Notes under the pieces: generated by a model
Databases searched by the model: none
What the model saw: only the letters and a program-made list of their open reading frames with translations
What the model was told of the DNA's origin: nothing
Shown here: positions 1 to 6,267 of the stretch, piece after piece
Numbering within the stretch: the first letter of the stretch is position 1
Layout: each line of letters begins with the position of its first letter
Assembly (NCBI GenBank): GCA_038240835.1
Contig: JBBRGJ010000066.1
Coordinates: forward strand, 1-16,038
Direction of reading: 5' to 3'
From: JBAXTE01 sp038240835
Lineage (GTDB): Bacteria; Bacteroidota; Bacteroidia; Bacteroidales; WCHB1-69
Length of the DNA stretch: 16,038 nucleotides
Translations under genes and position numbers: made by a program

Positions 1-1346
1 CGAATATCCCCTTTTTTGATGTATCTATAAATGGTCGATTTTCCGATTTCTAATTTGTCAGCACAAAGTTGAATGTCGTTATCGTATTTTTTCAAAAAGT
101 GTTTTACAATTTTCATTTCATATTCATACAGCGTGAGTTCCTCGGAGATGAAATTGGTGTCTTTATCGTGAGGGTTGAAAATAATATCATAATCATTTAC
201 CAATTTTCCGCCACTGGCCATGGTTACAGAGAGCTCAATAATGTTTTTAAGTTCTCTAACATTGCCTGGATAGTTGTAGTTGAGCAACTTTATTTGAGCC
301 CCTTGACTAAATGTTGGGATGGCAAAATTGTTTTCGGTACAGAATTTTTCTGCAAATGATTTTGCCAAAGCCATGATGTCGTTTCCTCTGTTTTTGAGAG
401 AAGGCACCTCAATTGGAAGTCCTAATAAACTGTAATATAAGTCTTTACGGAAATCATTTTTTTGAACAAGATGAACAAGATTTTTGCTTGCTGAGGTGAT
501 AATTCTTGCCTCAAAAAGAACAGCCTTGGTGCCACCCACCCGATAAAATTCTTTTTCTTGAATTACTCTTAATAGTTTTGCTTGCATGTTAGAATCCAGC
601 TCTTGAATTTCGCTGATATAAATAGTTCCTTGAGAGGCTTCTTCTAAACATCCAGCTCTTCTGCAATTGGCGCCTACAAAGGCATCTTTTTCGTATCCAA
701 AAAATTCAATATCAAATTTGCTTGAACTTATTGTAGCTGCATTAATGCTGATAAATGGATGGTCGGCTCGTATAGAATTATAATGAATTGTTTTGGCAAT
801 GCTCTCTTTTCCAGTTCCTTCTTCGCCATGAAGTGAGATGATTATGTTCGAACGACAAGCTTTATCAACCAATGCTAACACTTTTTGCATTGCCGGACTG
901 TTCCCTATAATATTGTTGAAACTAAATCGAGTAGCAATTTGTTGGCGCAAAAAGCTAATTTCGTATCGTAATTCTAAATTTTCTTTCGCTCTGTTTATTG
1001 CATTCCACAATCGCTCTTTTACTTCACCATTTTTAATAATATAGTCTAAAATGCCTGCTTTAAAAAGATCAACAGCTACTTCTACCTGTTCTTGAGAGGA
1101 GACTACAACTATGGGAATGTCTGGATTTATTTCTTTCACTTTTGTGAGAATTTCTAAGCCAGAATAATCTGGCATTCCATAATCAAGGGATATAAAATCA
1201 GGGTTTCTATATAAATTGTTTAAAAATTCCTCGCCAGTTTCAAAAATTTCAACATAACATCCTGGAAGACTACTTATGTGCGCTTGAAGCATTTTAGCAT
1301 ATACACGATCGTCTTCCACTAAAAAGATTTTGAAAATATTTTCCAT
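1..1346 (-). CDS. NtrC-family response regulator (receiver, AAA+, Fis-type HTH), degenerate ATPase motifs; 3' end outside window
   Basis: Translated from ATG at 1346-1344, the frame stays open for 448 codons to the window edge, so the last residues are missing. An N-terminal receiver domain (about 1-120) has acidic pocket E11/D12/D13, phospho-acceptor D55 in LDYGMP, S83 and K105. An AAA+ domain (about 145-375) follows, with Walker A GEEGTGKE at 174-181 and YPGNVREL at 359-366. The end is a Fis-type helix-turn-helix (CADKLEIGKSTIYRYIKKG, 428-446). The family activates sigma-54 RNA polymerase by ATP hydrolysis. Here key motifs are altered: the sigma-54-contacting GAFTGA is DAFVGA (221-226), the Walker B aspartate is serine (ISEI, 244-247), and the usual FRxDLYYRL reads FRKDLYYSL (299-307). 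The protein probably still senses phosphorylation and binds DNA, but classical sigma-54 remodelling is doubtful. No histidine kinase gene lies in the window. Domain assignment is certain; loss of ATPase function is inferred. Confidence 0.9.
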   Translation of the reverse strand, partial: MENIFKIFLVEDDRVYAKMLQAHISSLPGCYVEIFETGEEFLNNLYRNPDFISLDYGMPDYSGLEILTKVKEINPDIPIVVVSSQEQVEVAVDLFKAGILDYIIKNGEVKERLWNAINRAKENLELRYEISFLRQQIATRFSFNNIIGNSPAMQKVLALVDKACRSNIIISLHGEEGTGKESIAKTIHYNSIRADHPFISINAATISSSKFDIEFFGYEKDAFVGANCRRAGCLEEASQGTIYISEIQELDSNMQAKLLRVIQEKEFYRVGGTKAVLFEARIITSASKNLVHLVQKNDFRKDLYYSLLGLPIEVPSLKNRGNDIMALAKSFAEKFCTENNFAIPTFSQGAQIKLLNYNYPGNVRELKNIIELSVTMASGGKLVNDYDIIFNPHDKDTNFISEELTLYEYEMKIVKHFLKKYDNDIQLCADKLEIGKSTIYRYIKKGDI

Positions 1347-1387
1347 ATAATTAAATATTATGATTCCCTGTTGTTCCTTTTTCACCG

Positions 1388-1418
1388 TAAAAATAGGAAT
1401 TAATTTTTAATAATCAAA
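1388..1418 (-). promoter_or_regulatory. Candidate Bacteroidota-type promoter of the response regulator
   Basis: On the minus strand TTTG (1418-1415) is followed after 19 bases by TATTTTTA (1395-1388), one mismatch from TAnnTTTG. Spacing fits the Bacteroidota primary sigma factor consensus, and the predicted leader to ATG 1346 would be about 35 bases. It is pattern matching only, in A+T-rich DNA. Confidence 0.4.
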
Positions 1419-1562
1419 TTTTTTTATTCTTTTAATCTCTTTTTTATGATTCTTTACTTTATTAGGTCGACTATAATCAATTCATTTCTTTTCCTGTAAC
1501 AATCAGTTAGTCAATTAGTTTATGTGTTTATTTTGGTTAAATATTTTTGTTAATTTTAAGCC

Positions 1563-1598
1563 AATTGCCAATTGTTAATTCGTTAACAATTGGCAGTT
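1563..1598. repeat. Perfect palindrome with TTCG loop
   Basis: GCCAATTGTTAA (1567-1578) and TTAACAATTGGC (1583-1594) are exact reverse complements around the four-base loop TTCG. The pairing extends outward through 1563-1566 and 1595-1598 with one wobble. No U-tract follows on either strand, so it is not a standard intrinsic terminator. It lies about 220 bases upstream of the response regulator start and could be an RNA hairpin or a dimeric-protein site. Confidence 0.75.
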
Positions 1599-1657
1599 AG
1601 TTGTGCTCATTTTCGCACCAAAATAAATTAAGTTTAGTTCAAAAATAGGTTCTACTA

Positions 1658-1745
1658 CGAACCGAAGGACGGCGCGATGCAGTGCGATGCGTTGAGCCTG
1701 TCGAAACGAGCCTGCCTGCCACGACTTGGCGTGGTCGAACTGGAG
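1658..1745. repeat. G+C-richer dispersed-repeat-like fragment
   Basis: This stretch is clearly richer in G+C than its surroundings. It contains a doubled GCGATGC, the sequence GTTGAGCCTGTCGAAAC, and a small hairpin CCACG (1719-1723)/CGTGG (1730-1734). Its word GAGCCTGTCGAA is of a kind I associate with dispersed intergenic repeats in bacterial genomes; copy number cannot be judged from one window. Confidence 0.4.
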
Positions 1746-1888
1746 CCAATAGAGTAGAGAATGTTAATCCAGAATTTTAAAATACGGTTATCCATAAAAT
1801 ACTAGATTCCTCACTTCGTTCGAAATGACAGTAGGTTCGCTTGTTTTTAGAGGGATTTGGTTTTCTGGCAAAGTCTCGGCTTGAAACC

Positions 1889-1925
1889 TAGGATTAGTCT
1901 TTTCTTCTAGATTTGACTAACCCTA
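1889..1925. repeat. Imperfect hairpin upstream of terminator-like stem
   Basis: The left arm at 1889-1899 (TAGGATTAGTC) pairs with 1915-1925 (GACTAACCCTA) at 10 of 11 positions around a 15-base loop. It sits immediately before the A/T-tailed hairpin at 1939-1971, so the two may form one structured transcript end. Confidence 0.45.
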
Positions 1926-1938
1926 ATCTTTAATTTAG

Positions 1939-1971
1939 AAAAAAAAACCTTCTGCGTAAATTGGTTTTTTT
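1939..1971. terminator. Terminator-like hairpin with A-tract and T-tract arms
   Basis: Nine A residues and CC (1939-1949) face GG and seven T residues (1963-1971) across a 13-base loop. The symmetry would allow termination in either direction. The G/C part of the stem is only two pairs, so strength is uncertain. No gene reads into it from the left, so any transcript it ends would be non-coding. Confidence 0.4.
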
Positions 1972-2012
1972 GTATTAAAAAGACCGGTATGCTATCTTAA
2001 CCGACCATGTTT

Positions 2013-2070
2013 AGCCCAACTTGATTAGTAGATATTTTCAAGGAAAATAGCTATCTAATTTAGTTGGGCT
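2013..2070. repeat. Long imperfect hairpin
   Basis: 2013-2038 and 2044-2070 are near-perfect reverse complements (AGCCCAACT...TATTTT against AAAATA...AGTTGGGCT) around the five-base loop CAAGG, with a few mismatches and one bulge. The right arm is also the beginning of the first 104-bp tandem unit, so the hairpin and the tandem repeat share sequence. Confidence 0.75.
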
Positions 2071-2273
2071 TAACCCTCGATTTCGCTTTTAATTGTATCT
2101 CCCAGAGGTTATTTTCTTGCGAAATCGGGGTTTAGCGATTTTCGAAGTAAATAGCTATCTAATTTAGTTGGGCTTAACCCTCGATTTCGCTTTTAATTGT
2201 GTCTCCCAGAGGTTATTTTCTCGCGAAATCGGGGTTTAGCGATTTTCGAAGTAAGTGGCTATCTAATTTAGTT
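2047..2273. repeat. Tandem 104-bp direct repeat, two full copies plus a partial third
   Basis: Copy 1 (2047-2150) and copy 2 (2151-2254) are aligned head to tail and differ at two positions that I can see. A third copy begins at 2255 but stops matching after about 19 bases (2273). Every full copy contains an internal hairpin: arms 2071-2086 and 2119-2134 in copy 1, and 2175-2190 and 2223-2238 in copy 2 (TTTCGC/GCGAAA cores). Each copy also carries TCCCAGAGG in the loop and ends with TTCGAAGTAA. The near-identity points to recent duplication or ongoing homogenisation. Confidence 0.9.
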
Positions 2274-2538
2274 CAGTGAGTGTTTTGTCCCAGAGGGACA
2301 AGATGTCGGTAAAAAAATAGTTGATAGAATTAAAAGCAAGTCCCATCGGGACGTAACCTTTTTTAAAAACACAAATTACAGGATGTTAGCAGGTTACGTA
2401 CCTAACGGCACTTTGTTTTTCTGTCAGATATATATTTTTTACCGACATTACGTCCCATACGGGACTTAAAAAGAATTACTGGAGTTTATCCCCCAAGGCG
2501 GGATATCAAGACAAAAGTGACACTAAAAAAGAAAAATC
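2255..2538. mobile_element. Hairpin module framed by TTCGAAGTAA, possible non-autonomous repeat element
   Basis: Several hairpins share a GTCCC...GGGAC core: 2285-2301 (loop AGA), 2340-2352 (loop ATC), 2452-2465 (loop ATAC), plus a related TATCCC/GGGATA stem at 2487-2505. An outer inverted repeat joins ATGTCGGTAAAAAA (2303-2316) to TTTTTTACCGACAT (2435-2448), and an inner one joins ACGTAACCT (about 2351) to AGGTTACGT (about 2392). The decamer TTCGAAGTAA lies just before the module (2245-2254) and again just after (2539-2548). No transposase is encoded, so a non-autonomous element is inferred from symmetry and flanking words only. Confidence 0.5.
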
Positions 2539-2719
2539 TTCGAAGTAATGTTATTTTCTGTATTGAAAAAATCGGAAAAACTGTTTATTCTCACTCTCAA
2601 AAGATAAGTGAATTTCCAACTGTCATCAACCCTTTATACCAATACTTCATTTCAAATTAATCTAACGGATAATTTGGAATTAAGTATGGCATGCCCTCGT
2701 TTACGGGGTTTAATGTACG

Positions 2720-2778
2720 ATGCGTAATATGATTTAAAGAATTTAATTTGTTCTAATTGGACTAAATCATATTCGCAT
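2720..2778. repeat. Inverted repeat upstream of the glycosyltransferase
   Basis: ATGCGTAATATGATTTA (2720-2736) and TAAATCATATTCGCAT (2763-2778) are reverse complements apart from one extra base, separated by 26 A+T-rich bases. No T-tract follows. It lies about 190 bases upstream of the glycosyltransferase start and may be a structured leader, an operator or another repeat remnant. Confidence 0.6.
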
Positions 2779-2965
2779 ACGGTATTGTTTCCAATTTTTT
2801 ATTGGATAAAGTCTCAGTATGACAATTTTGAAATAACAATTTGATATTTGTGCTCTTTTCCACTCAAATGGTAGTAGAACCCAAAAATATTGTTCATAAT
2901 TTATCAAATAATAATCTTAATAATTCGTTTAAATATGATAATTTTGCATCATTAATACTTAAAGA

Positions 2966-4516
2966 ATGCGGTTTTTTGTTAAGCAGATACCAAAGAGTGT
3001 CTGGTTTTTCGTTTTTGGAATTACCATGATCAAGCTTGTTTTAGCGGTCGTCATGCCGTTGTCTAACGACGAGGTTTATTATCACACCTATGCACTCTAT
3101 CCAGCATTAAGTCATTTTGATCACCCACCAATGGTCGGTTGGATTATTCAACTGTTTACCTTTAATATGGCCTGGCACAACGATTTTTTTATGCGCCTTG
3201 GTGCTATCTTTTTTTCAGTGGTTAACTCGTTGATTGTCTTTCAGTTTGTTGGAAGAATTTCATCGCAAAAAGCTGCCGTAGTTGCTGTTATTTTGTATAA
3301 TGCCTCTTTCTACAACTCCGTGGTTTCTGGTTTTTTTATCATGCCAGATAGTGGGTTGATGACTTTTTGGTTGCTTTCGCTCTCTCTCTTTTACAGAAGT
3401 TTGGATGCTGAAATTATTACCAACAAGGAACGGAAATGGATGTTGTTAGCTGGAGCAATGGTTGGGTTGGGGATGCTTTCCAAATATCAAGCTGTTTTTT
3501 TGTGGTTTTCGGCATTTCTGTTCATTGTAAAATATCGCAAAGGCTGGCTGAAAGAAAAAACATTTTATATTTCGGGGCTTATTACCCTGCTCATATTCTC
3601 TCCTGTGATTGTTTGGAACATTCAGAACGGTTTTATCAGCTTTGCTTTTCAGGGACAAAGAGCTAACTTTTCTCAACTGGGATTTAATTATTTTTATTTT
3701 ACCCGTGAGTTTTTCGGACAAATATTATACACCAATGCGGCTGTCTACTCCCTTATTATATGGAGTTTAATCTATTACATAAAGAATGCTTCATCACGAA
3801 CTCATTCCGAAAGATTTCTGCTCTTTTTTGGGCTACCCACTATTTTGGTTTTTCTGTTTATCTCTATTTTCAAATCCACACTTCCCCACTGGTCGGGTCC
3901 GGGTTTTAGCACTTTGATTTTGTTTACCTCTATCATGATTGTCAATGAAAATAAGTGTAAAATCCGATTTTTTAGACGAAGTATTGCCCTGAGTGCCTCT
4001 TTTTATGTGATGGCTGTTGTGGTGATTTTACTTCAATTGGGATGCAATATAATTCCGCTCGGATATCACAACGATCCTACATCCGACATCACAGGTTGGG
4101 ATCAATTGGGGACAAAATTTACAGAGATTCGAAAAAAACACCTGGCTGAGAAAAAGATATCCAAAAATCATGTTTTTTTAAGTCATCGATGGTTTCCTGC
4201 TGCTCATTACGACTATTATTTAGCCGAACCTAATCAAATAAACCTGATTGTAACAGGCGATATTGCCGATGGACATAAATATTTATGGGTGAATAAAGAG
4301 AGAGGCGGAGTGCCCAAAGGATTTGATGCTTATTATATTACCACTGAACCCGAAGGAAGATCCGCAGAGAAAATGTACCCAGGTCGCTTTGATTCCATAT
4401 CATCCCCAGACACTATTTCAATTACAAGAAATCGGAAATTGTTTATTTCTTACTACCTTTACACGTTGCATGGCTACAAAGGAAGGAATTTATATGAAGT
4501 AATTCCACCGAAATAA
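2966..4516 (+). CDS. GT39-family membrane glycosyltransferase (PMT/ArnT-like)
   Basis: This 516-residue integral membrane protein resembles the glycosyltransferase 39 family, which moves a sugar from a polyprenyl-phosphate donor to a lipid or protein on the outer face of the cytoplasmic membrane. About ten hydrophobic segments fill residues 12-360, followed by a soluble C-terminal domain (about 365-516). Family landmarks are the acidic pair D35-E36 in the first extracytoplasmic loop (LSNDEVYYH), DHPPMVGW at 52-59, MPDSGLMTFW at 126-135, SKYQ at 172-175 and PHWSGPGF at 307-314. The start is the ATG at 2966, giving a short basic N-terminus before the first helix; an overlapping frame from 2841 has no family features. 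Acceptor and sugar cannot be read from sequence. The sigma factor starts 67 bases downstream, on the same strand. No G+C oddity is seen inside the gene. Confidence 0.85.
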   Translation: MRFFVKQIPKSVWFFVFGITMIKLVLAVVMPLSNDEVYYHTYALYPALSHFDHPPMVGWIIQLFTFNMAWHNDFFMRLGAIFFSVVNSLIVFQFVGRISSQKAAVVAVILYNASFYNSVVSGFFIMPDSGLMTFWLLSLSLFYRSLDAEIITNKERKWMLLAGAMVGLGMLSKYQAVFLWFSAFLFIVKYRKGWLKEKTFYISGLITLLIFSPVIVWNIQNGFISFAFQGQRANFSQLGFNYFYFTREFFGQILYTNAAVYSLIIWSLIYYIKNASSRTHSERFLLFFGLPTILVFLFISIFKSTLPHWSGPGFSTLILFTSIMIVNENKCKIRFFRRSIALSASFYVMAVVVILLQLGCNIIPLGYHNDPTSDITGWDQLGTKFTEIRKKHLAEKKISKNHVFLSHRWFPAAHYDYYLAEPNQINLIVTGDIADGHKYLWVNKERGGVPKGFDAYYITTEPEGRSAEKMYPGRFDSISSPDTISITRNRKLFISYYLYTLHGYKGRNLYEVIPPK

Positions 4517-4521
4517 AAATG

Positions 4522-4529
4522 TAATTTTG
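4522..4529 (+). promoter_or_regulatory. Candidate -7 box for the sigma factor/membrane protein unit
   Basis: TAATTTTG matches TAnnTTTG exactly and lies just after the glycosyltransferase stop, 55 bases before ATG 4584. No good TTG -33 box is found at the normal distance, so the call is weak. Confidence 0.3.
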
Positions 4530-4583
4530 AACATGATGCAACCATAAAATCGAAAATCACGTCTAACCAATAAATCGGGATGA

Positions 4584-5126
4584 ATGTACTCGGAGAATGA
4601 ATTAATAGAAGAATGTTTAAAGAACAATCGATTCGCACAAAAACAACTTTACGAAAAATATAGTAAAAAGATGTTTGGTGTGTGTTTGCGATATGCTAAA
4701 TGCACCCAAGATGCAGAAGATATTCTCGCCGATTCATTTGTTCAGGTTTTTATGAAATTAAGTTCTTATAAAGGAGACGGCTCTTTTGAAGGTTGGATTA
4801 GACGTGTTGTAGTAAATACTTCCATTACAGCATACCGAAGTAACTTGAAATTTAATTTAAATGATAGTATTTCGGAAATATACAACTTGTCTAATGATGA
4901 TGATTCGGCCATTGATCTGATTAATGTTCAGCAGATAAAAGACATTATTCAAACGATGCCCGATGGATATCGAATGATTTTTAATCTTTATGCAATCGAA
5001 GGTTACAATCACAGAGAGATAGCAGAGATGCTTGGACTGAATGAAGGAACTTCAAAGTCTCAGTACTCTAAGGCAAAGAAATGGTTGCAGACGAAATTGG
5101 AAAAATATAAAATTACACAATATTAG
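4584..5126 (+). CDS. ECF-type RNA polymerase sigma factor (sigma-70 family)
   Basis: The 180-residue protein has the two-domain layout of ECF sigma factors, which direct core RNA polymerase to a small regulon. Region 2 spans about 20-90: LYEKYSKKMFGVCLRYAK, then DAEDILADSFVQVFMKL (-10 recognition and core binding), then SFEGWIRRVVVNTSITAYR. A short acidic linker (about 91-110) leads to region 4 (about 115-172) with MPDGYRMIFNLYAIEGYNHREIAEMLGL and the helix-turn-helix end EGTSKSQYSKAKKWLQ. The ATG at 4584 is chosen because the one at 4580 is in another frame and closes at once. Length is typical. The next gene starts four bases after this stop, in the position normally held by an anti-sigma factor, so this sigma factor is probably held at the membrane by that protein. 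Its regulon is unknown. Confidence 0.92.
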   Translation: MYSENELIEECLKNNRFAQKQLYEKYSKKMFGVCLRYAKCTQDAEDILADSFVQVFMKLSSYKGDGSFEGWIRRVVVNTSITAYRSNLKFNLNDSISEIYNLSNDDDSAIDLINVQQIKDIIQTMPDGYRMIFNLYAIEGYNHREIAEMLGLNEGTSKSQYSKAKKWLQTKLEKYKITQY

Positions 5127-5130
5127 CTAA

Positions 5131-6015
5131 ATGAACAGCAATAATTTTAACACAAACATCGAAGATCTTTTCAGAGATTTCTCTGAAACTCCCTCTTCAA
5201 ACTGCTGGGATGCCATTTCCCAAAAGTTAGATGTTGTGTTGCCTGTCAATGCCCCTAATGTTGCAAGTAACCCAAGTAGTTTTTCCAAATTTTTCTCCTC
5301 CGCCATTGGCAAAAGTGTCGCCATCATTACTAGCGCAGTCGTAGTTGGTGTTACCGTTTTTGCAGTATTAAAACTCAATGATACTCCAAAAACAGAAGCT
5401 CCTGTTACCATTAACAATTTAGTACAAGAGCAACCATCCGAAATAAATCAAGAAAAAATTTCCACCAAAGAGATATTGCCCAAAGAAAAGTCAATTCCTA
5501 TCGTGGTTTCGACGGAAGTGGCTGATAAACAAGTTGCCACAACTCCAGAAAAGTTAGTTTCGCCAACAAACCCAACTATTTCGCCCGTTGCAATCAACAC
5601 TGTTCCTGCTTCAATTCAGCCAGTTACAGTAAAATCAACGCCTGTGTCCGCAGAAATTGCCCCTTCCGACGAGGTGATAGAAGAAGAAACAGTGGTGGTA
5701 AACAATACAACAGTTGAGCCCAAAGCGAACGTAGTGGCCGAAGTTAAAACAAAATCTAACCTTGTTTTTCCGAACGTATTTACCCCCAATGGCGATGGTT
5801 TTAACGATTTGTTTGTAATTAAAAATATAGACGAATCTTCCAACAACCGATTGGTGATTGTAAATGCAAACGGAGTAAAAGTATTTGAAGCAAACAACTA
5901 TCAAAACAATTGGGATGCCATCAATGTCCCCGTTGGCGCTTATTTCTACGTTTTCGAAACCAAAGTAGATGGCGTTTCCCAATCATTTTATGGAAACATC
6001 CAAATTATAAGATAG
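5131..6015 (+). CDS. Single-pass membrane protein: anti-sigma-like N-terminus, long linker, T9SS type B/gliding-type C-terminal domain
   Basis: Residues 1-60 are predicted cytoplasmic and carry a short motif (IEDLFRDFSETP..CWDAISQKL, within 10-33) that I recognise from membrane proteins encoded beside ECF sigma factors in Bacteroidota. One hydrophobic helix (about 62-80) spans the membrane. A long Val/Thr/Pro/Glu-rich linker (about 83-208) would cross the periplasm. The C-terminus (about 211-294) is a gliding-motility-associated/CHU_C domain with PNVFTPNGDGFNDLF at 214-228, then the typical N-RLVIVNANGVKVFE and GAYFYVF elements. Such domains normally send secreted proteins through the type IX secretion system. 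There is no cleavable signal peptide, so the helix should act as an anchor. I infer a transmembrane regulator of the sigma factor encoded four bases upstream. It lacks a recognisable classical zinc-binding anti-sigma domain. Topology and sigma binding are inferred. Confidence 0.75.
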   Translation: MNSNNFNTNIEDLFRDFSETPSSNCWDAISQKLDVVLPVNAPNVASNPSSFSKFFSSAIGKSVAIITSAVVVGVTVFAVLKLNDTPKTEAPVTINNLVQEQPSEINQEKISTKEILPKEKSIPIVVSTEVADKQVATTPEKLVSPTNPTISPVAINTVPASIQPVTVKSTPVSAEIAPSDEVIEEETVVVNNTTVEPKANVVAEVKTKSNLVFPNVFTPNGDGFNDLFVIKNIDESSNNRLVIVNANGVKVFEANNYQNNWDAINVPVGAYFYVFETKVDGVSQSFYGNIQIIR

Positions 6016-6162
6016 TTTTTTGTAAAATTATTCTTGGATGTTTATTTCCCCCCTTTTTATAGCGAACTAAAAAATAGTTTCTAAAACTATTCCCAAAACC
6101 CACCAATCCAAAAAAATTTCGTTTTTTACCCATTTCAAACAAATTCATCACATTTCTGTTGA

Positions 6163-6170
6163 TACATTTG
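6163..6170 (+). promoter_or_regulatory. Candidate -7 box for the E1 dehydrogenase gene
   Basis: TACATTTG matches TAnnTTTG exactly in the 252-base gap between the T9SS-domain protein and the dehydrogenase, and would give a leader of about 90 bases. No TTG is found at the right distance upstream. A near match (TACTTTTC) lies further downstream, so the real start is uncertain. Confidence 0.3.
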
Positions 6171-6267
6171 AGTATCTATCATCGGAAGAAGTTGGATTTT
6201 TCAGAATCTACTTTTCTGTTTTTTTTGAAGGTGCTCGGGTTCTAATTAACATTCATATTTTTAAGCG

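Larger units (their letters stand above)
1347..2965. other. 1.6-kb gene-free, hairpin-rich intergenic region
   Basis: I find no convincing gene on either strand between the start of the response regulator and the start of the glycosyltransferase; the only open frames are short and lack family features. The stretch instead holds a series of palindromes and repeats, annotated separately: a TTCG-loop palindrome (1563-1598), a G+C-richer repeat fragment (1658-1745), two stacked hairpins (1889-1971), a long imperfect hairpin (2013-2070), a tandem 104-bp repeat (2047-2273), a GTCCC/GGGAC hairpin module (2255-2538) and an inverted repeat (2720-2778). This composition resembles the repetitive extragenic palindromes of Bacteroidota genomes, or a decayed mobile-element scar. 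A non-coding RNA cannot be excluded. Confidence 0.7.

Noticed and set aside
69..1044. Plus-strand open frames at 69-359 and 838-1044
   Set aside because: Both lie antisense to the response regulator, whose minus-strand frame is open and has clear domains from 1346 to the window edge.
1..1346. Pseudogene because the ATPase motifs are degenerate
   Set aside because: The frame is uninterrupted and the receiver and DNA-binding residues are intact, which fits a functional but divergent protein better than decay.
2047..2273. Possible CRISPR array
   Set aside because: The repeats are contiguous 104-bp units without variable spacers, and no cas genes are present.
2841..3029. 62-codon open frame on the plus strand
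   Set aside because: It overlaps the start of the glycosyltransferase in another frame and has a low-complexity, Asn-rich translation; the overlapping GT39 frame is clearly the coding one.
6069..6091. A/T-only hairpin (AATAGTTT/AAACTATT) after the T9SS-domain gene, considered as terminator
   Set aside because: On the plus strand no T-tract follows; the T-tract is on the minus strand where no gene would need it, and the stem has only one G/C pair, so I do not annotate it as a terminator.
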